Of a stretch of DNA of 28,284 bases, positions 1 through 7,769 are shown piece by piece. Source of the stretch: CAZGMJ01 sp964526785 (GTDB lineage Bacteria; Planctomycetota; Phycisphaerae; Sedimentisphaerales; Anaerobacaceae); the NCBI GenBank assembly GCA_964526785.1, contig CAZGMJ010000067.1, forward strand, positions 1 through 28,284, written 5' to 3'. Under the pieces are notes generated by a model, which had not been told where the DNA came from, did no database searches, and saw only the letters and a program-made list of their open reading frames with translations. Both the position numbers and the translations under genes were made by a program. Position 1 is the first letter of the stretch, and every line of letters starts with the position of its first letter.

Positions 1-183
1 ATGCAATTTGTCTCCATCTTACAGCAGCCTAAAATGGCAAAAGTCGAGCTAAGGCCGGCAACTATTGGTCATTCGTTTGTGAAGGTGGAGTTCACAGTAA
101 GGCCGTTACGGTACGGTATGGAAAGACAGGAAGTGGTAAGGCTCCACAAGAAGCCCGATTGGCGATATCAAGGAGTAGACATC

Positions 184-1680
184 ATGAAGAACGCTATGGT
201 AGAGAGTAGATTCGATCGTCGCAGTTTCCTTAAAGCAGCCGCCGCCCTTGGTGTTACGGCTGTGGCGCCAGGCGGGCTGACAGCCGCGCGATCCGGGGGC
301 GGTGCCAGGCCGAACATTCTCTTCTGCCTTGCGGATGACTGGGGCTGGCCGCATGCCGGAGCGTATGGCGACAAGGTGGTCAAAACGCCCGCGTTCGACC
401 GCCTCGCAAAAGAAGGCGTCCTATTCAAACATGCGTTTATATCGAGTCCTTCGTGTACTCCATCCCGCAACGCCATGATTACCGGCCAGCAATTCTACCG
501 GCTTGGCCAGGGGGCGAACCTTCACAGCACACTGGATGTGAAACATCCGAACTTCATGTTCCTGCTGCGAGACGCCGGTTATCAGATCGGCCACTGGCGC
601 AAGGCATGGGGGCCCGGGGACTGGAAGGCGGCCGGGTATGAGGAATTCCCCTGCGGACCGGGTTCGAACTTCTCGGACTTCATGAAGAACCGCGACAAAT
701 CCAGGCCTTTCTGTTTCTGGTTCGGCACATCCGATCCGCATCGAGGTTATAAGAAGGGCAGCGGCAGAGAGTCCGGCATCGATATTGACGATGTGCACGT
801 TCCTGCATTTTTCCCGAACAGCGAGGAAGTACGCAGCGATATTGCGGACTATTACTTCGAGGTGCAGCGGTGGGACAGCGACGTCAGCGAGGCCATGAAA
901 CTCCTGCAGGCAGAGGGTGAACTGGATAACACCATCATCGCGATGTCCGGGGACCACGGAATGCCTTTCCCTCGATGCAAGGGAAATCTGTACGATTGGG
1001 GCGCACGAGTTCCGCTGGCGATTCGCTGGGGTGATAAGGTCAAGCCGGGACGCGAAGTAACTGACTTCACTTCAATGACCGACCTTGCGCCTACGTTCCT
1101 CGAAGCGGCAGGAGTCAAGGTCCCCAGGCAGATGACGGGCAAATCGTTGATTCCTCTGCTCCGATCCGAGAGAGGAGGGCGGGTCGATGAAGAGCGAGAT
1201 TTCATGGTGTTCGGCCGGGAGCGCCATGTGCCGGCACAGAAGATGCCATCGACGGCTGGATACCCGTCGCGCGCGCTTAGAACGGACAAGTGGCTTGTGA
1301 TCCTGAATCTGGAACCCGAGCGGTGGCCGGCGGGGGTGCCCGACGGAGCGAGCCACCCGATAGGTCAATTCGCAGACTGCGATAATGGCCCGACGAAACA
1401 GTTCATTATGAAGGACCCGCAGTCCAGGTACTACGACTTGTGTTTCGCGAAGCGTCCAGAAGTCGAACTCTATGATTGTGAAAAGGACCCCGATCAGGTG
1501 AACAATCTTGCCGGCAAGCCGCAGTACAAACAGACTGTCGCGAGACTCCGCAGGCAACTGGAAGAATATCTCGAGCGGACAGAGGATCCACGCTTCACCG
1601 AGCAGCCCGTAAGATTCGACGAATATCCGTACCGTGCGGGATATCTGAAGAAGTATCTGGAAAAGCACGGGTACAAATAG
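184..1680 (+). CDS. Tat-exported S1-type sulfatase (heparan N-sulfatase-like)
   Basis: Predicted type I sulfatase of 498 aa that would remove sulfate esters or N-sulfates from polysaccharides outside the cytoplasm. The reading frame is open from base 1, but ATG 184 is chosen because AAGGAG (170-175) lies 8 nt upstream and the protein then begins with a twin-arginine signal (DRRSFLK, residues 11-17, then a hydrophobic stretch). The sulfatase core starts at RPNILFCLADD, where Asp51 and Asp52 are the usual metal ligands. The formylglycine motif is CTPSR with Cys91, so maturation by FGE or an anaerobic sulfatase-maturating enzyme is needed; neither is in the window. SGDHG (255-259) supplies the second metal-binding pair. 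The usual GKWH motif is replaced by HWRKAWGPG (137-145). The SGDHGMPFPRCKGNLYDWG stretch resembles the N-sulfoglucosamine sulfohydrolase-like subfamily, but the substrate is inferred. It appears monocistronic. Confidence 0.92.
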   Translation: MKNAMVESRFDRRSFLKAAAALGVTAVAPGGLTAARSGGGARPNILFCLADDWGWPHAGAYGDKVVKTPAFDRLAKEGVLFKHAFISSPSCTPSRNAMITGQQFYRLGQGANLHSTLDVKHPNFMFLLRDAGYQIGHWRKAWGPGDWKAAGYEEFPCGPGSNFSDFMKNRDKSRPFCFWFGTSDPHRGYKKGSGRESGIDIDDVHVPAFFPNSEEVRSDIADYYFEVQRWDSDVSEAMKLLQAEGELDNTIIAMSGDHGMPFPRCKGNLYDWGARVPLAIRWGDKVKPGREVTDFTSMTDLAPTFLEAAGVKVPRQMTGKSLIPLLRSERGGRVDEERDFMVFGRERHVPAQKMPSTAGYPSRALRTDKWLVILNLEPERWPAGVPDGASHPIGQFADCDNGPTKQFIMKDPQSRYYDLCFAKRPEVELYDCEKDPDQVNNLAGKPQYKQTVARLRRQLEEYLERTEDPRFTEQPVRFDEYPYRAGYLKKYLEKHGYK

Positions 1681-2137
1681 ATGCCGTACTGCAAGTTGGC
1701 CAGGGTGGCGGATCGGGTTATTGTTGGCGGTGCTGAAGATGCGAGGCGATGCCATCCTTCTCGTGCTTCTGCGTGGGCCGAATCGTCCGGTATCGAAAGT
1801 GCATCGAGTCTTGTGGGCGGTTCGAGTTCGAGAGTGAACTGGGGGAAGGGGCTTAGGAAGTCATGGAAGTTCTGTAATTACAGTGGTTTACGTTTGTGTA
1901 CTGCTTCGGCTGAGGTGCTTTGCGCACCGGGCGGCATTTGTGGTAATCCTGTGCCGGCCATTTCGCGGTCGGGCAAAGAGCCATCCGCGTTATTGCAAGC
2001 ACTCAATATCACATAAAGAACGAACAACGAGACCTTCCAGGATAGGTTGAATGGTTTGACAAAAGCCGCAAGAGCGTATAGGCTAACAATGTTGAGCGTT
2101 GCACGCAGTAGGATCAAAGTGAATTGGAGAGCCACAA
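1681..2137. other. Intergenic stretch without a supported gene
   Basis: This gap of about 457 bp lies between the sulfatase and the zinc-ribbon gene. Open frames on both strands (1681-2016 + and 1878-2135 -) give no recognisable protein and lack credible ribosome binding sites. A short perfect inverted repeat, GGTGC at 1914-1918 and GCACC at 1924-1928 with a 5-nt loop, is the only local structure I noticed. I see no T-tract terminator after the sulfatase. A promoter-like element sits near the right end. Confidence 0.5.
2056..2084 (+). promoter_or_regulatory. Candidate sigma70-type promoter for the zinc-ribbon gene
   Basis: A perfect -35 box TTGACA lies at 2056-2061. The possible -10 boxes are TATAGG at 2077-2082 (15-bp spacer, 4/6) or TAGGCT at 2079-2084 (17-bp spacer, 3/6). 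Transcription would start near 2090, giving a leader of about 45-50 nt before ATG 2138. The -35 is convincing and the -10 is weak. Confidence 0.4.
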
Positions 2138-2557
2138 ATGGATGATGACAGAAAAAAGATGGTCATGATCGGCGTAATCGTTGTCTGTGTTGCCGCCGCC
2201 GGTGGTATCTACTGGACAACGCGGTCAGGCGGCTCGACCGGCATTGACAGCATCCCCGACGACAAAATGATGTGGGTCAAATGCAACAACCCCGATTGCG
2301 GTGCCGAATACCAAATGCCCGAGAAGGATTTCTTCAAGTTTCTCCAGGAGAACATCAATCCATTGGCTAATTCCGAACCGCCGCTCACATGCAAAGAGTG
2401 TGGTAAGAAGAGTATCTATCGGGCGATCAAGTGCGAAAACTGCGGCAAGGTCTTCTTCCGCAACGTAGCCGGCCCGGATGATTATCCGGATCGGTGTCCG
2501 CACTGCAACCACAGTGCAGAGGAAGCGAAGAGGCAGGAACGTCTCAACAACCAATAA
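2138..2557 (+). CDS. Membrane-anchored double zinc-ribbon protein, function unknown
   Basis: I do not recognise a named family for this 139-aa protein. It has a charged N-terminus (MDDDRKK), one transmembrane segment at about residues 8-26, then a soluble part with four cysteine pairs: Cys49/Cys54 (CNNPDC), Cys85/Cys88 (CKEC), Cys99/Cys102 (CENC) and Cys120/Cys123 (CPHC). Their order fits two zinc ribbons in series. The first pair is C-x4-C and the other three are C-x2-C. The tail (AEEAKRQERLNNQ) is charged and helical. By the positive-inside rule the topology is uncertain. GGAGA at 2126-2130 serves as the ribosome binding site. It is convergent with the M48 protease gene and has no operon partner. 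Metal binding is inferred from spacing; a role as an adaptor or nucleic-acid binder cannot be assigned. Confidence 0.8.
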   Translation: MDDDRKKMVMIGVIVVCVAAAGGIYWTTRSGGSTGIDSIPDDKMMWVKCNNPDCGAEYQMPEKDFFKFLQENINPLANSEPPLTCKECGKKSIYRAIKCENCGKVFFRNVAGPDDYPDRCPHCNHSAEEAKRQERLNNQ

Positions 2558-2673
2558 TAGCGCAGATTTCGCCATCGAGCAGCGTCTTTTCGGATGCTGA
2601 TGAAGCTCCGGCGGACCTTATGGACAGTCTTGCTGTCTAATCCGGGGGTTGCGCTGTCGCTGTGATGCAGGGG

Positions 2674-3525
2674 TCAATCGAGGTATGCAGCCGCAATCAA
2701 GACCTCGAATTCGCCTTTGTGTGCGGAGTCAAGGCGGTCGAGGACGAGTTGCTTGTATTGTGCTTTGCCCTTCTTGAGGGCTTCGACACCGGCATATTTC
2801 CGCTGAATGTCTTGCGTGATGTACCCGATCCGATTCTCGGGCGATGGATGTGTCGACAAGAACTCGGGCGGCCGTGTTCCTGAAAGACTCTCGAGCATCT
2901 GCATTGTCTCCACCATGCCATACGGATTGTAGCCGGCGCGAACCATGTAGTCCATGCCACCGAGATCGGCGTATTGCTCATCGGTTCGGCTGAATTTGAG
3001 GCCGATGATCTGGGTGGTCAAATCCGCTGCCCGAACCGCTTCGCCCGGAGCGCCGCTGGTTGCCATAGCGGCCAATAGAATCGTCATGCCGATCTGATTG
3101 CTCATCGCATTGGCGACGTCCCGTGCGACCACATGCGCGGTTTCGTGCGCGAGCACCGCGGCCAACTGCGATTCGGTCTGGAGTTTCTCGAGCATGCCAC
3201 GGGTGATGAAGATGTAGCCGCCGGGCAGTGCGAAGGCATTTGTCGATTCGTCGTTCAATGCCACGAAATGGTAATCGAAATACGGCTTCTGGCTCACGCG
3301 CGCTACGCTTTTTCCAACCCGATCAACATACTGCTGCAGGACCGGGTCCTCAATCCTCCCGCCGAGCTCTTCTTCGATCCTTGGGGCATACTTTCGCCCG
3401 ATTTCCACATCCTGATCCTCTCCGATGAGCATCAACTCGGTTTCCCCGGTGATGGGGTTGGTCGCACATCCGGCGAAGAAGACGGCCGCAAGGGCAAGTA
3501 GTAGCAAGGCAAGCTGTCTGATCAT
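2674..3525 (-). CDS. M48-family zinc metalloprotease, lipoprotein (BepA/LoiP-like)
   Basis: A 283-aa periplasmic or outer-membrane-associated peptidase. The N-terminus is a lipoprotein signal with lipobox FAGC (Cys20). The protein carries the M48 motif HETAH (127-131: His127 and His131 are zinc ligands, Glu128 catalytic), and a downstream DEQYAD stretch provides the likely third ligand Glu183. STHPSPENRI (224-233) is typical of this family. Length and layout match stand-alone M48 lipoproteins such as LoiP or BepA without its TPR domain; these degrade misfolded outer-membrane proteins in proteobacteria. The start at 3525 is supported by GGTGA upstream on the minus strand and by the correct signal peptide. 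It diverges from the Rnf operon and shares an AT-rich promoter region with it. The precise substrate is unknown. Confidence 0.92.
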   Translation of the reverse strand: MIRQLALLLLALAAVFFAGCATNPITGETELMLIGEDQDVEIGRKYAPRIEEELGGRIEDPVLQQYVDRVGKSVARVSQKPYFDYHFVALNDESTNAFALPGGYIFITRGMLEKLQTESQLAAVLAHETAHVVARDVANAMSNQIGMTILLAAMATSGAPGEAVRAADLTTQIIGLKFSRTDEQYADLGGMDYMVRAGYNPYGMVETMQMLESLSGTRPPEFLSTHPSPENRIGYITQDIQRKYAGVEALKKGKAQYKQLVLDRLDSAHKGEFEVLIAAAYLD

Positions 3526-3552
3526 GGTTCACCCGAATTTCAAAACTTCTGT

Positions 3553-3581
3553 TTGAAAACCAGTACAATATACATTATAAG
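3553..3581 (+). promoter_or_regulatory. Strong sigma70-like promoter of the Rnf operon
   Basis: TTGAAA (3553-3558, 5/6) is followed after exactly 17 bp by TATAAG (3576-3581, 5/6). The predicted start point near 3588 leaves about 25 nt before ATG 3613, which decides that start against an in-frame ATG at 3553 lying inside the promoter. On the minus strand the same AT-rich core reads TATAAT (plus coordinates 3574-3579), overlapping this -10 and facing the M48 gene. Confidence 0.7.
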
Positions 3582-3612
3582 TACGTCCTTTGTTCCAGTG
3601 GTAGTGAAAACG

Positions 3613-3903
3613 ATGACCGAACAGGATTTCTGTCGGAAATGCGGGCAGCGACAAAGCTGCCAGAACGTGTATGAGAAGATGAGCGGCCATAAAGGGCCTT
3701 CGGTTTTGTGGAAGGTCGTGGCGGCGTTTCTCATACCTATGGTGGTTTTCATTGCCGCGGTGGCGATAAGCGCAAGAGTCTTAATGGGTTCCGGGGTGGC
3801 GAAGGGCACGCAGACGTTTTTGAGCTTTGTGATCGGAATCGTCGCCGTCTTTTCCTGGGTGCTGGCGATTAAAGGTTTGCGCCGTCGGGCAAATGATTCG
3901 TGA
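3613..3903 (+). CDS. Small Cys-motif membrane protein leading the Rnf operon (possibly RseC-like)
   Basis: A 96-aa protein encoded immediately before rnfC. A short N-terminal segment carries C-x2-C-x5-C (Cys7, Cys10, Cys16, in FCRKCGQRQSC). Two hydrophobic segments follow at about residues 33-53 and 66-87, and the tail is basic (KGLRRR). This layout, a Cys cluster followed by two membrane helices, resembles RseC of the SoxR-reducing system. RseC is known to be encoded with rnf genes in proteobacteria and Bacteroidota. The protein here is shorter than E. coli RseC (159 aa) and I cannot show homology. The start at 3613 is chosen because the promoter places transcription initiation downstream of the first in-frame ATG (3553). 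The ribosome binding site is weak. A role in assembling or regulating Rnf is inferred from position only. Confidence 0.7.
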   Translation: MTEQDFCRKCGQRQSCQNVYEKMSGHKGPSVLWKVVAAFLIPMVVFIAAVAISARVLMGSGVAKGTQTFLSFVIGIVAVFSWVLAIKGLRRRANDS

Positions 3904-4060
3904 CTGCCACGGAAAAGCCGGAGTATTCGCAGTCGATGGTGCTTTCCGACGTTATTGAGGCGGACTGCATCGTCTACTTGCAGATCGGGCTTAACGCGAG
4001 TCCGGGAAACTCGTAAGCGTAAGAACAAACAAAGCGGGCCAGAGCCCGTAAGAACTGACA

Positions 4061-5437
4061 ATGGGCACTGCAACAGGCAAATTGACATTTCGTGGAGGTG
4101 TGCATCCTCCTGAGAAGAAAGAGCTTACGGCTGACAGGCCGATCGAGCAGGGGCCTCAGTGCAAACAGGCGGCTGTGCTGCTCAGCCAGCATATTGGCGC
4201 GCCGTGCGAACCGCAGGTGAGTAAAGGCGATCAGGTGCAGATGGGACAGGTGATCGGCAGCAGCGACGCATTTGTCTCGGCACCCGTTCATGCTCCCTTT
4301 GCCGGCAAGGTCAAGGCGATAGAATTGCGGTCGCATCCGGTACTGGGGCGGTTCAAGGCTATTGTGATCGAGCGGACCGAGGGAGATGATCAAGTTAAGG
4401 AGCCTGTTGGCGATCAATTCTCAGCGAAGTTCGACGCGGAGCAGTATACACCCGAACACATATGCGAGGTGCTGAGGACGGCCGGACTGGTCGGTATGGG
4501 GGGGGCGGGTTTCCCTACGCGCGTAAAGGTCGAGCCAAACCCGCAGATGCCCAAGGATATTATGGTGATTAACGGGTGCGAATGCGAACCCTATATCACA
4601 TGCGATTACCGTGTCATGCTCGAGTGGGCCCATCAGGTGATTGCGGGGATCAAACTCGCTCGCCGGGGATCGGGGTGCAAAGAAGTCTATATCGCGATTG
4701 AAGACAATAAGCCGAAGGCCGCCGAAGTGATGGATGCGGCGCTGCGGGATGGGGGCGATGCGGACGGCATGCAGGTAGTGCAAGTCAAGACGAAATACCC
4801 GCAGGGAGGCGAGCGACAACTGATCAACTCCGTGCTCGGCAAGGTGGTCCCGTCGGGTGGTATTCCGCCGATGATTGGGGTGCTGGCACTGAATGTCGCG
4901 ACGGCTGCCGCGATAGCAGAAGCGGTAACACTCGGCAACCCACTGACGCATCGGGTAGTAACCGTGACCGGTGAGGCTATTGCCAAGCCGGGCAACTACT
5001 ACGTTCCGGTCGGTACGCCCGTCCAGGATTTGATCGTTTTCTGCGGCGGGGTCACTCAGGAGTCGGCCAAAGTTGTTCTGGGCGGGCCAATGATGGGGTT
5101 CGCAATAGGGGACCTGCAGACGCCGATCACCAAAACCAGCGGTGCGGTAACGGTGCTGACTGCCGAACAGATAGGCAGGGCGAAGTTCGAGCGGCGTCAG
5201 ACGCCGTGCATTCGCTGCGGTCGATGCCTGACGGCGTGTCCCGAGCGGCTGAATCCGACGCGGATCGCACATGCCGTGGAACACAACATGCTGGATGTGG
5301 CCGAGAATTACTATATCAGCGCGTGCATCGAATGCGGTTGTTGCAGTTACGTATGCCCGGCCAACATCGAATTGACGGGACTCATCAAGACCGGGAAGAT
5401 CTATCTGGCCAGACAAAGGAAACGAATGCCCGAGTAG
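4061..5437 (+). CDS. rnfC: Ion-translocating ferredoxin:NAD+ oxidoreductase complex subunit C
   Basis: RnfC, 458 aa, is the peripheral subunit thought to carry the NADH/FMN site. The N-terminal barrel-sandwich region (FRGGVHPPEKK onward) is followed by the glycine-rich nucleotide-binding motif GMGGAGFPTRVK (145-156) and by NGCECEPYIT (171-180), both hallmarks of the RnfC/NuoF-like fold. Two [4Fe-4S] motifs lie near the C-terminus: Cys383, 386, 389, 393 (CIRCGRCLTACP) and Cys422, 425, 428, 432 (CIECGCCSYVCP). The long Ala/Lys-rich C-terminal repeats of enterobacterial RsxC are absent, as in acetogens and Bacteroidota. A 157-bp stretch separates it from the preceding small gene, including a short hairpin (CGGGC/GCCCG near 4035-4048) just before the start. 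No strong ribosome binding site is visible. It is the first of six contiguous rnf genes. Confidence 0.97.
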   Translation: MGTATGKLTFRGGVHPPEKKELTADRPIEQGPQCKQAAVLLSQHIGAPCEPQVSKGDQVQMGQVIGSSDAFVSAPVHAPFAGKVKAIELRSHPVLGRFKAIVIERTEGDDQVKEPVGDQFSAKFDAEQYTPEHICEVLRTAGLVGMGGAGFPTRVKVEPNPQMPKDIMVINGCECEPYITCDYRVMLEWAHQVIAGIKLARRGSGCKEVYIAIEDNKPKAAEVMDAALRDGGDADGMQVVQVKTKYPQGGERQLINSVLGKVVPSGGIPPMIGVLALNVATAAAIAEAVTLGNPLTHRVVTVTGEAIAKPGNYYVPVGTPVQDLIVFCGGVTQESAKVVLGGPMMGFAIGDLQTPITKTSGAVTVLTAEQIGRAKFERRQTPCIRCGRCLTACPERLNPTRIAHAVEHNMLDVAENYYISACIECGCCSYVCPANIELTGLIKTGKIYLARQRKRMPE

Positions 5438-5507
5438 TAAATCGGGGACGCCGCTGATCGGTGGGGCGCAAGCAGTGCCGTAGTATGCTCTTATGAGACA
5501 ATAGGAT

Positions 5508-6536
5508 ATGCTCAGCGATATTCGAGTAACATTTTCACCACACATCAGCAAGCCGCTTTCGACGCGGGTTGTGATGATCGACGTGTTGATCGGTATGGTT
5601 CCGATGCTGGCGGCGGCGATCTATTTCTACCGCAAGTATGCCCTGGTTCTTGTTCCCGTGTGCGTGGTGTCGTGTGTGGTTACCGAGCGTCTCTGCAATC
5701 TGATTCGCAGACAGCCGAGTTCGCTGGGCGACTTCAGCGCGGTTGTGACGGGAATCATCCTTGCCTTTTCCATTCCGCCGACGCTGCCGGTCTGGGCGGC
5801 CGTAGTGGGCAGCGCATTTGCCATTACCATCGGCAAGATGGTGTTCGGCGGACTTGGAAGCAATATCTTCAATCCCGCGATGGTGGGGCGGGCATTCATG
5901 ATGGCTTCTCTGGGCACGCTGATGGCGACGTGGACCGTGCCTGCGACAGTGGATCCGGACATGTCCCGCATCCGCCTCGATAATTTCATCATGGAAGACA
6001 GCGTGCACGGCCGGACGCAGGCCACTCCGCTGGCATGGAGCAAGATGGCGATCAAGGGCGAGTTGGGTGCAGAATACTACAGCAAGAGTCAGCTCAAAGT
6101 CGCCGCGGTCGGGGAGGTAGGGGGGTGTCTCGGTGAAACCAGCGCACTGGCGGTACTGATCGGGGGCGTTTATCTTCTGTTGAGACGAAGCATCGGGCTG
6201 CATATTCCGCTGGCGATGATACTCTCGGCATCCATCTTCTCCGGTATAGCATATATGATTAACTCCGACGCCTACGTTCCGCCCTGGTTTCACCTGTCCA
6301 GCGGGGCGCTGTTGTTCGGGGCGTTTTTCATAGCGACGGATCCGGTTACCGCTCCGCTGACACGGCGTGGGATGTGGATCTTCGGCGCTGGCGTCGGGGC
6401 GCTGACGATGCTGATTCGTATCGTTGGGGAATATCCGGAAGGACTGATGTTTGCGATACTTCTGATGAATTCGGTGACACCGCTGATTGACCGGCTGTGC
6501 AGACGCGTACCGGTGGGAGGCAAGCCGAATGGATAA
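5508..6536 (+). CDS. rnfD: Rnf complex subunit D (membrane, FMN-carrying)
   Basis: RnfD/NqrB-family membrane subunit, 342 aa, with about nine or ten hydrophobic helices. Family motifs are visible, including GLGSNIFNPAMVGRAF (115-130) and the terminal DPVTAPLTRRG region. The covalent FMN attachment threonine is expected in a (S/T)GAT-type motif. Here the equivalent stretch is RTQATPLA, so Thr173 is the likely flavinylated residue and the usual Gly is Gln. The protein binds FMN on the extracytoplasmic side and passes electrons between RnfG and RnfC/RnfA/E. Its stop overlaps the rnfG start by 8 bp. A 70-bp gap follows rnfC and the ribosome binding site is poor. Confidence 0.96.
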   Translation: MLSDIRVTFSPHISKPLSTRVVMIDVLIGMVPMLAAAIYFYRKYALVLVPVCVVSCVVTERLCNLIRRQPSSLGDFSAVVTGIILAFSIPPTLPVWAAVVGSAFAITIGKMVFGGLGSNIFNPAMVGRAFMMASLGTLMATWTVPATVDPDMSRIRLDNFIMEDSVHGRTQATPLAWSKMAIKGELGAEYYSKSQLKVAAVGEVGGCLGETSALAVLIGGVYLLLRRSIGLHIPLAMILSASIFSGIAYMINSDAYVPPWFHLSSGALLFGAFFIATDPVTAPLTRRGMWIFGAGVGALTMLIRIVGEYPEGLMFAILLMNSVTPLIDRLCRRVPVGGKPNG

Positions 6537-7152
6537 GCTCAAGCATTTTCTGCAACAGAGCTGGCTGCTGATCGTGGCGTCTTTCGTCTTCGGGCTGCTG
6601 ATTGCGGTGACGAATGCCGCGCTGTCACCGATCATCGAACAGCAGAAGATCAACAAGCTCAACGCGCTGGCCGGAGCGATGCTGCCGGAAGCGGAGAACT
6701 TTGTGCCTTTAAAGCAGTTGATAGAGATTCGTCCGGCGGGCGCCAGGCAGCAAACGGTCCAAGTGTATCGGGCCGAAGATTCCGAGAAACACATCGTGGG
6801 CTGGAGCTTCAACGCACGCGGGTCGGGTTTCGGCGGCACCATTGAACTGGTGATTGTCGTCGGGCCGCGTTTTGAGAAGATGGCGGGTTACGATGTGCTT
6901 GTCAGCAGCGAGACCCCGGGCTACGGCGACCAGATCCAAAACGAGCCGTTTCGGCAGCAATTTGCCGGGGCGCCGGTCGGAGAGTTGACGCTTTCGACAA
7001 CGGGCGATCGCTCCAAGATCGATGCGGAAATCGTGTCCATCACGGGGGCGACGATCAGCAGCGAAGCGGTTGTGAACATCGTGAGCCAGGCGGTGACAGG
7101 GGTCAAAGAGGCACTGCAGAAGAAAGGGATGATCGGTGATGGCGCAGAATAG
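6529..7152 (+). CDS. rnfG: Rnf complex subunit G (FMN-binding)
   Basis: RnfG, 207 aa, with one N-terminal membrane helix (about residues 12-31) and an extracytoplasmic FMN-binding domain. The flavinylation motif SITGATISS contains TGAT at residues 172-175; Thr175 is the predicted site of phosphoester-linked FMN attached by ApbE. ETPGYGD (128-134) is a conserved RnfG/NqrC motif. The start at 6529 is supported by GGGAGG (6515-6520) 8 nt upstream and by the immediate membrane helix; longer in-frame extensions would lie within rnfD. It overlaps rnfD upstream and rnfE downstream, indicating translational coupling. Confidence 0.96.
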   Translation: MDKLKHFLQQSWLLIVASFVFGLLIAVTNAALSPIIEQQKINKLNALAGAMLPEAENFVPLKQLIEIRPAGARQQTVQVYRAEDSEKHIVGWSFNARGSGFGGTIELVIVVGPRFEKMAGYDVLVSSETPGYGDQIQNEPFRQQFAGAPVGELTLSTTGDRSKIDAEIVSITGATISSEAVVNIVSQAVTGVKEALQKKGMIGDGAE

Positions 7153-7759
7153 CGACGGTCAAGGCAGCGTATACAAGGATACCCTGCTGGCGGGGCTGTG
7201 GCGCGAAAACCCCGTTTTTCGTCTGTTGCTGGGTATGTGTCCGACGCTGGCGGTGACGGCGGCGGTCAAGCCTGCGCTGACGATGGGCGGGTGCGTTATC
7301 TTTGTGTTGCTCTGCAGCAATGTCATCGTGAGTCTGATGCGCCATCTGCTCAAGCCCCACCTGCGGATATTGATGTTCACGCTGACGATTTCGACCTTTG
7401 TGACGATTGCGGATCTGATACTCAAGGCGTTTTTGCCTGAGATGAGTGCGACGCTGGGGCCATATGTGCCGTTGATTATTGTCAATTGCCTTATCATCTG
7501 TCGGGCCGAGGCGTGCGCGAGCAAGAACGGCCTGGCAGTGAGCATTGTCGATGCGGTTGGAATGGGTCTGGGTTTTACGCTCACGCTCTGTGCCCTGGCG
7601 GGCGTTCGGGAACTGCTGGCCACGGGGAAGTTATTCGATGTGAAGGTCATGCCGGAGGCATATGTTCCCTGGGCCGCTTTTGGAATGCCCGTGGGGGCTT
7701 TTGTGACGCTGGGGTTGATGCTCGCGCTGGTGAATGTGATCTCAAAAGAGCGCGGATAG
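7139..7759 (+). CDS. rnfE: Rnf complex subunit E (membrane)
   Basis: RnfE/NqrD-family integral membrane protein, 206 aa from ATG 7139; GTG 7136 one codon upstream is an equally possible start, since AAAGGGA (7123-7129) serves both. Six membrane segments are apparent. The two cysteine positions that together with those of RnfA ligate the intramembrane [2Fe-2S] cluster are present: Cys34 in LGMCPTLA and Cys117 in IIVNCLI. A further Cys121 and Cys126 lie in CRAEAC. The gene begins inside the 3' end of rnfG and ends 10 bp before rnfA. Confidence 0.95.
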   Translation: MAQNSDGQGSVYKDTLLAGLWRENPVFRLLLGMCPTLAVTAAVKPALTMGGCVIFVLLCSNVIVSLMRHLLKPHLRILMFTLTISTFVTIADLILKAFLPEMSATLGPYVPLIIVNCLIICRAEACASKNGLAVSIVDAVGMGLGFTLTLCALAGVRELLATGKLFDVKVMPEAYVPWAAFGMPVGAFVTLGLMLALVNVISKERG

Positions 7760-7769
7760 GAAGCGGATA

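Noticed and set aside
1681..1860. Possible tRNA-like T-loop (GGTTCGAGTTCGAG near 1819) after the sulfatase
   Set aside because: No matching acceptor, D or anticodon stems could be drawn around it.
1878..2135. An 85-codon minus-strand frame with a hydrophobic N-terminus
   Set aside because: Its start codon sits in the ribosome-binding region of the zinc-ribbon gene, there is no ribosome binding site of its own, and the C-terminal half is unstructured.
3936..4016. A 26-codon open frame between the small Cys protein and rnfC
   Set aside because: No ribosome binding site and no recognisable sequence; could be a leader peptide but nothing supports this.
5535..6842. A 435-codon minus-strand open frame opposite rnfD/rnfG
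   Set aside because: Antisense shadow with low-complexity Arg/His/Gln composition and no recognisable domain.
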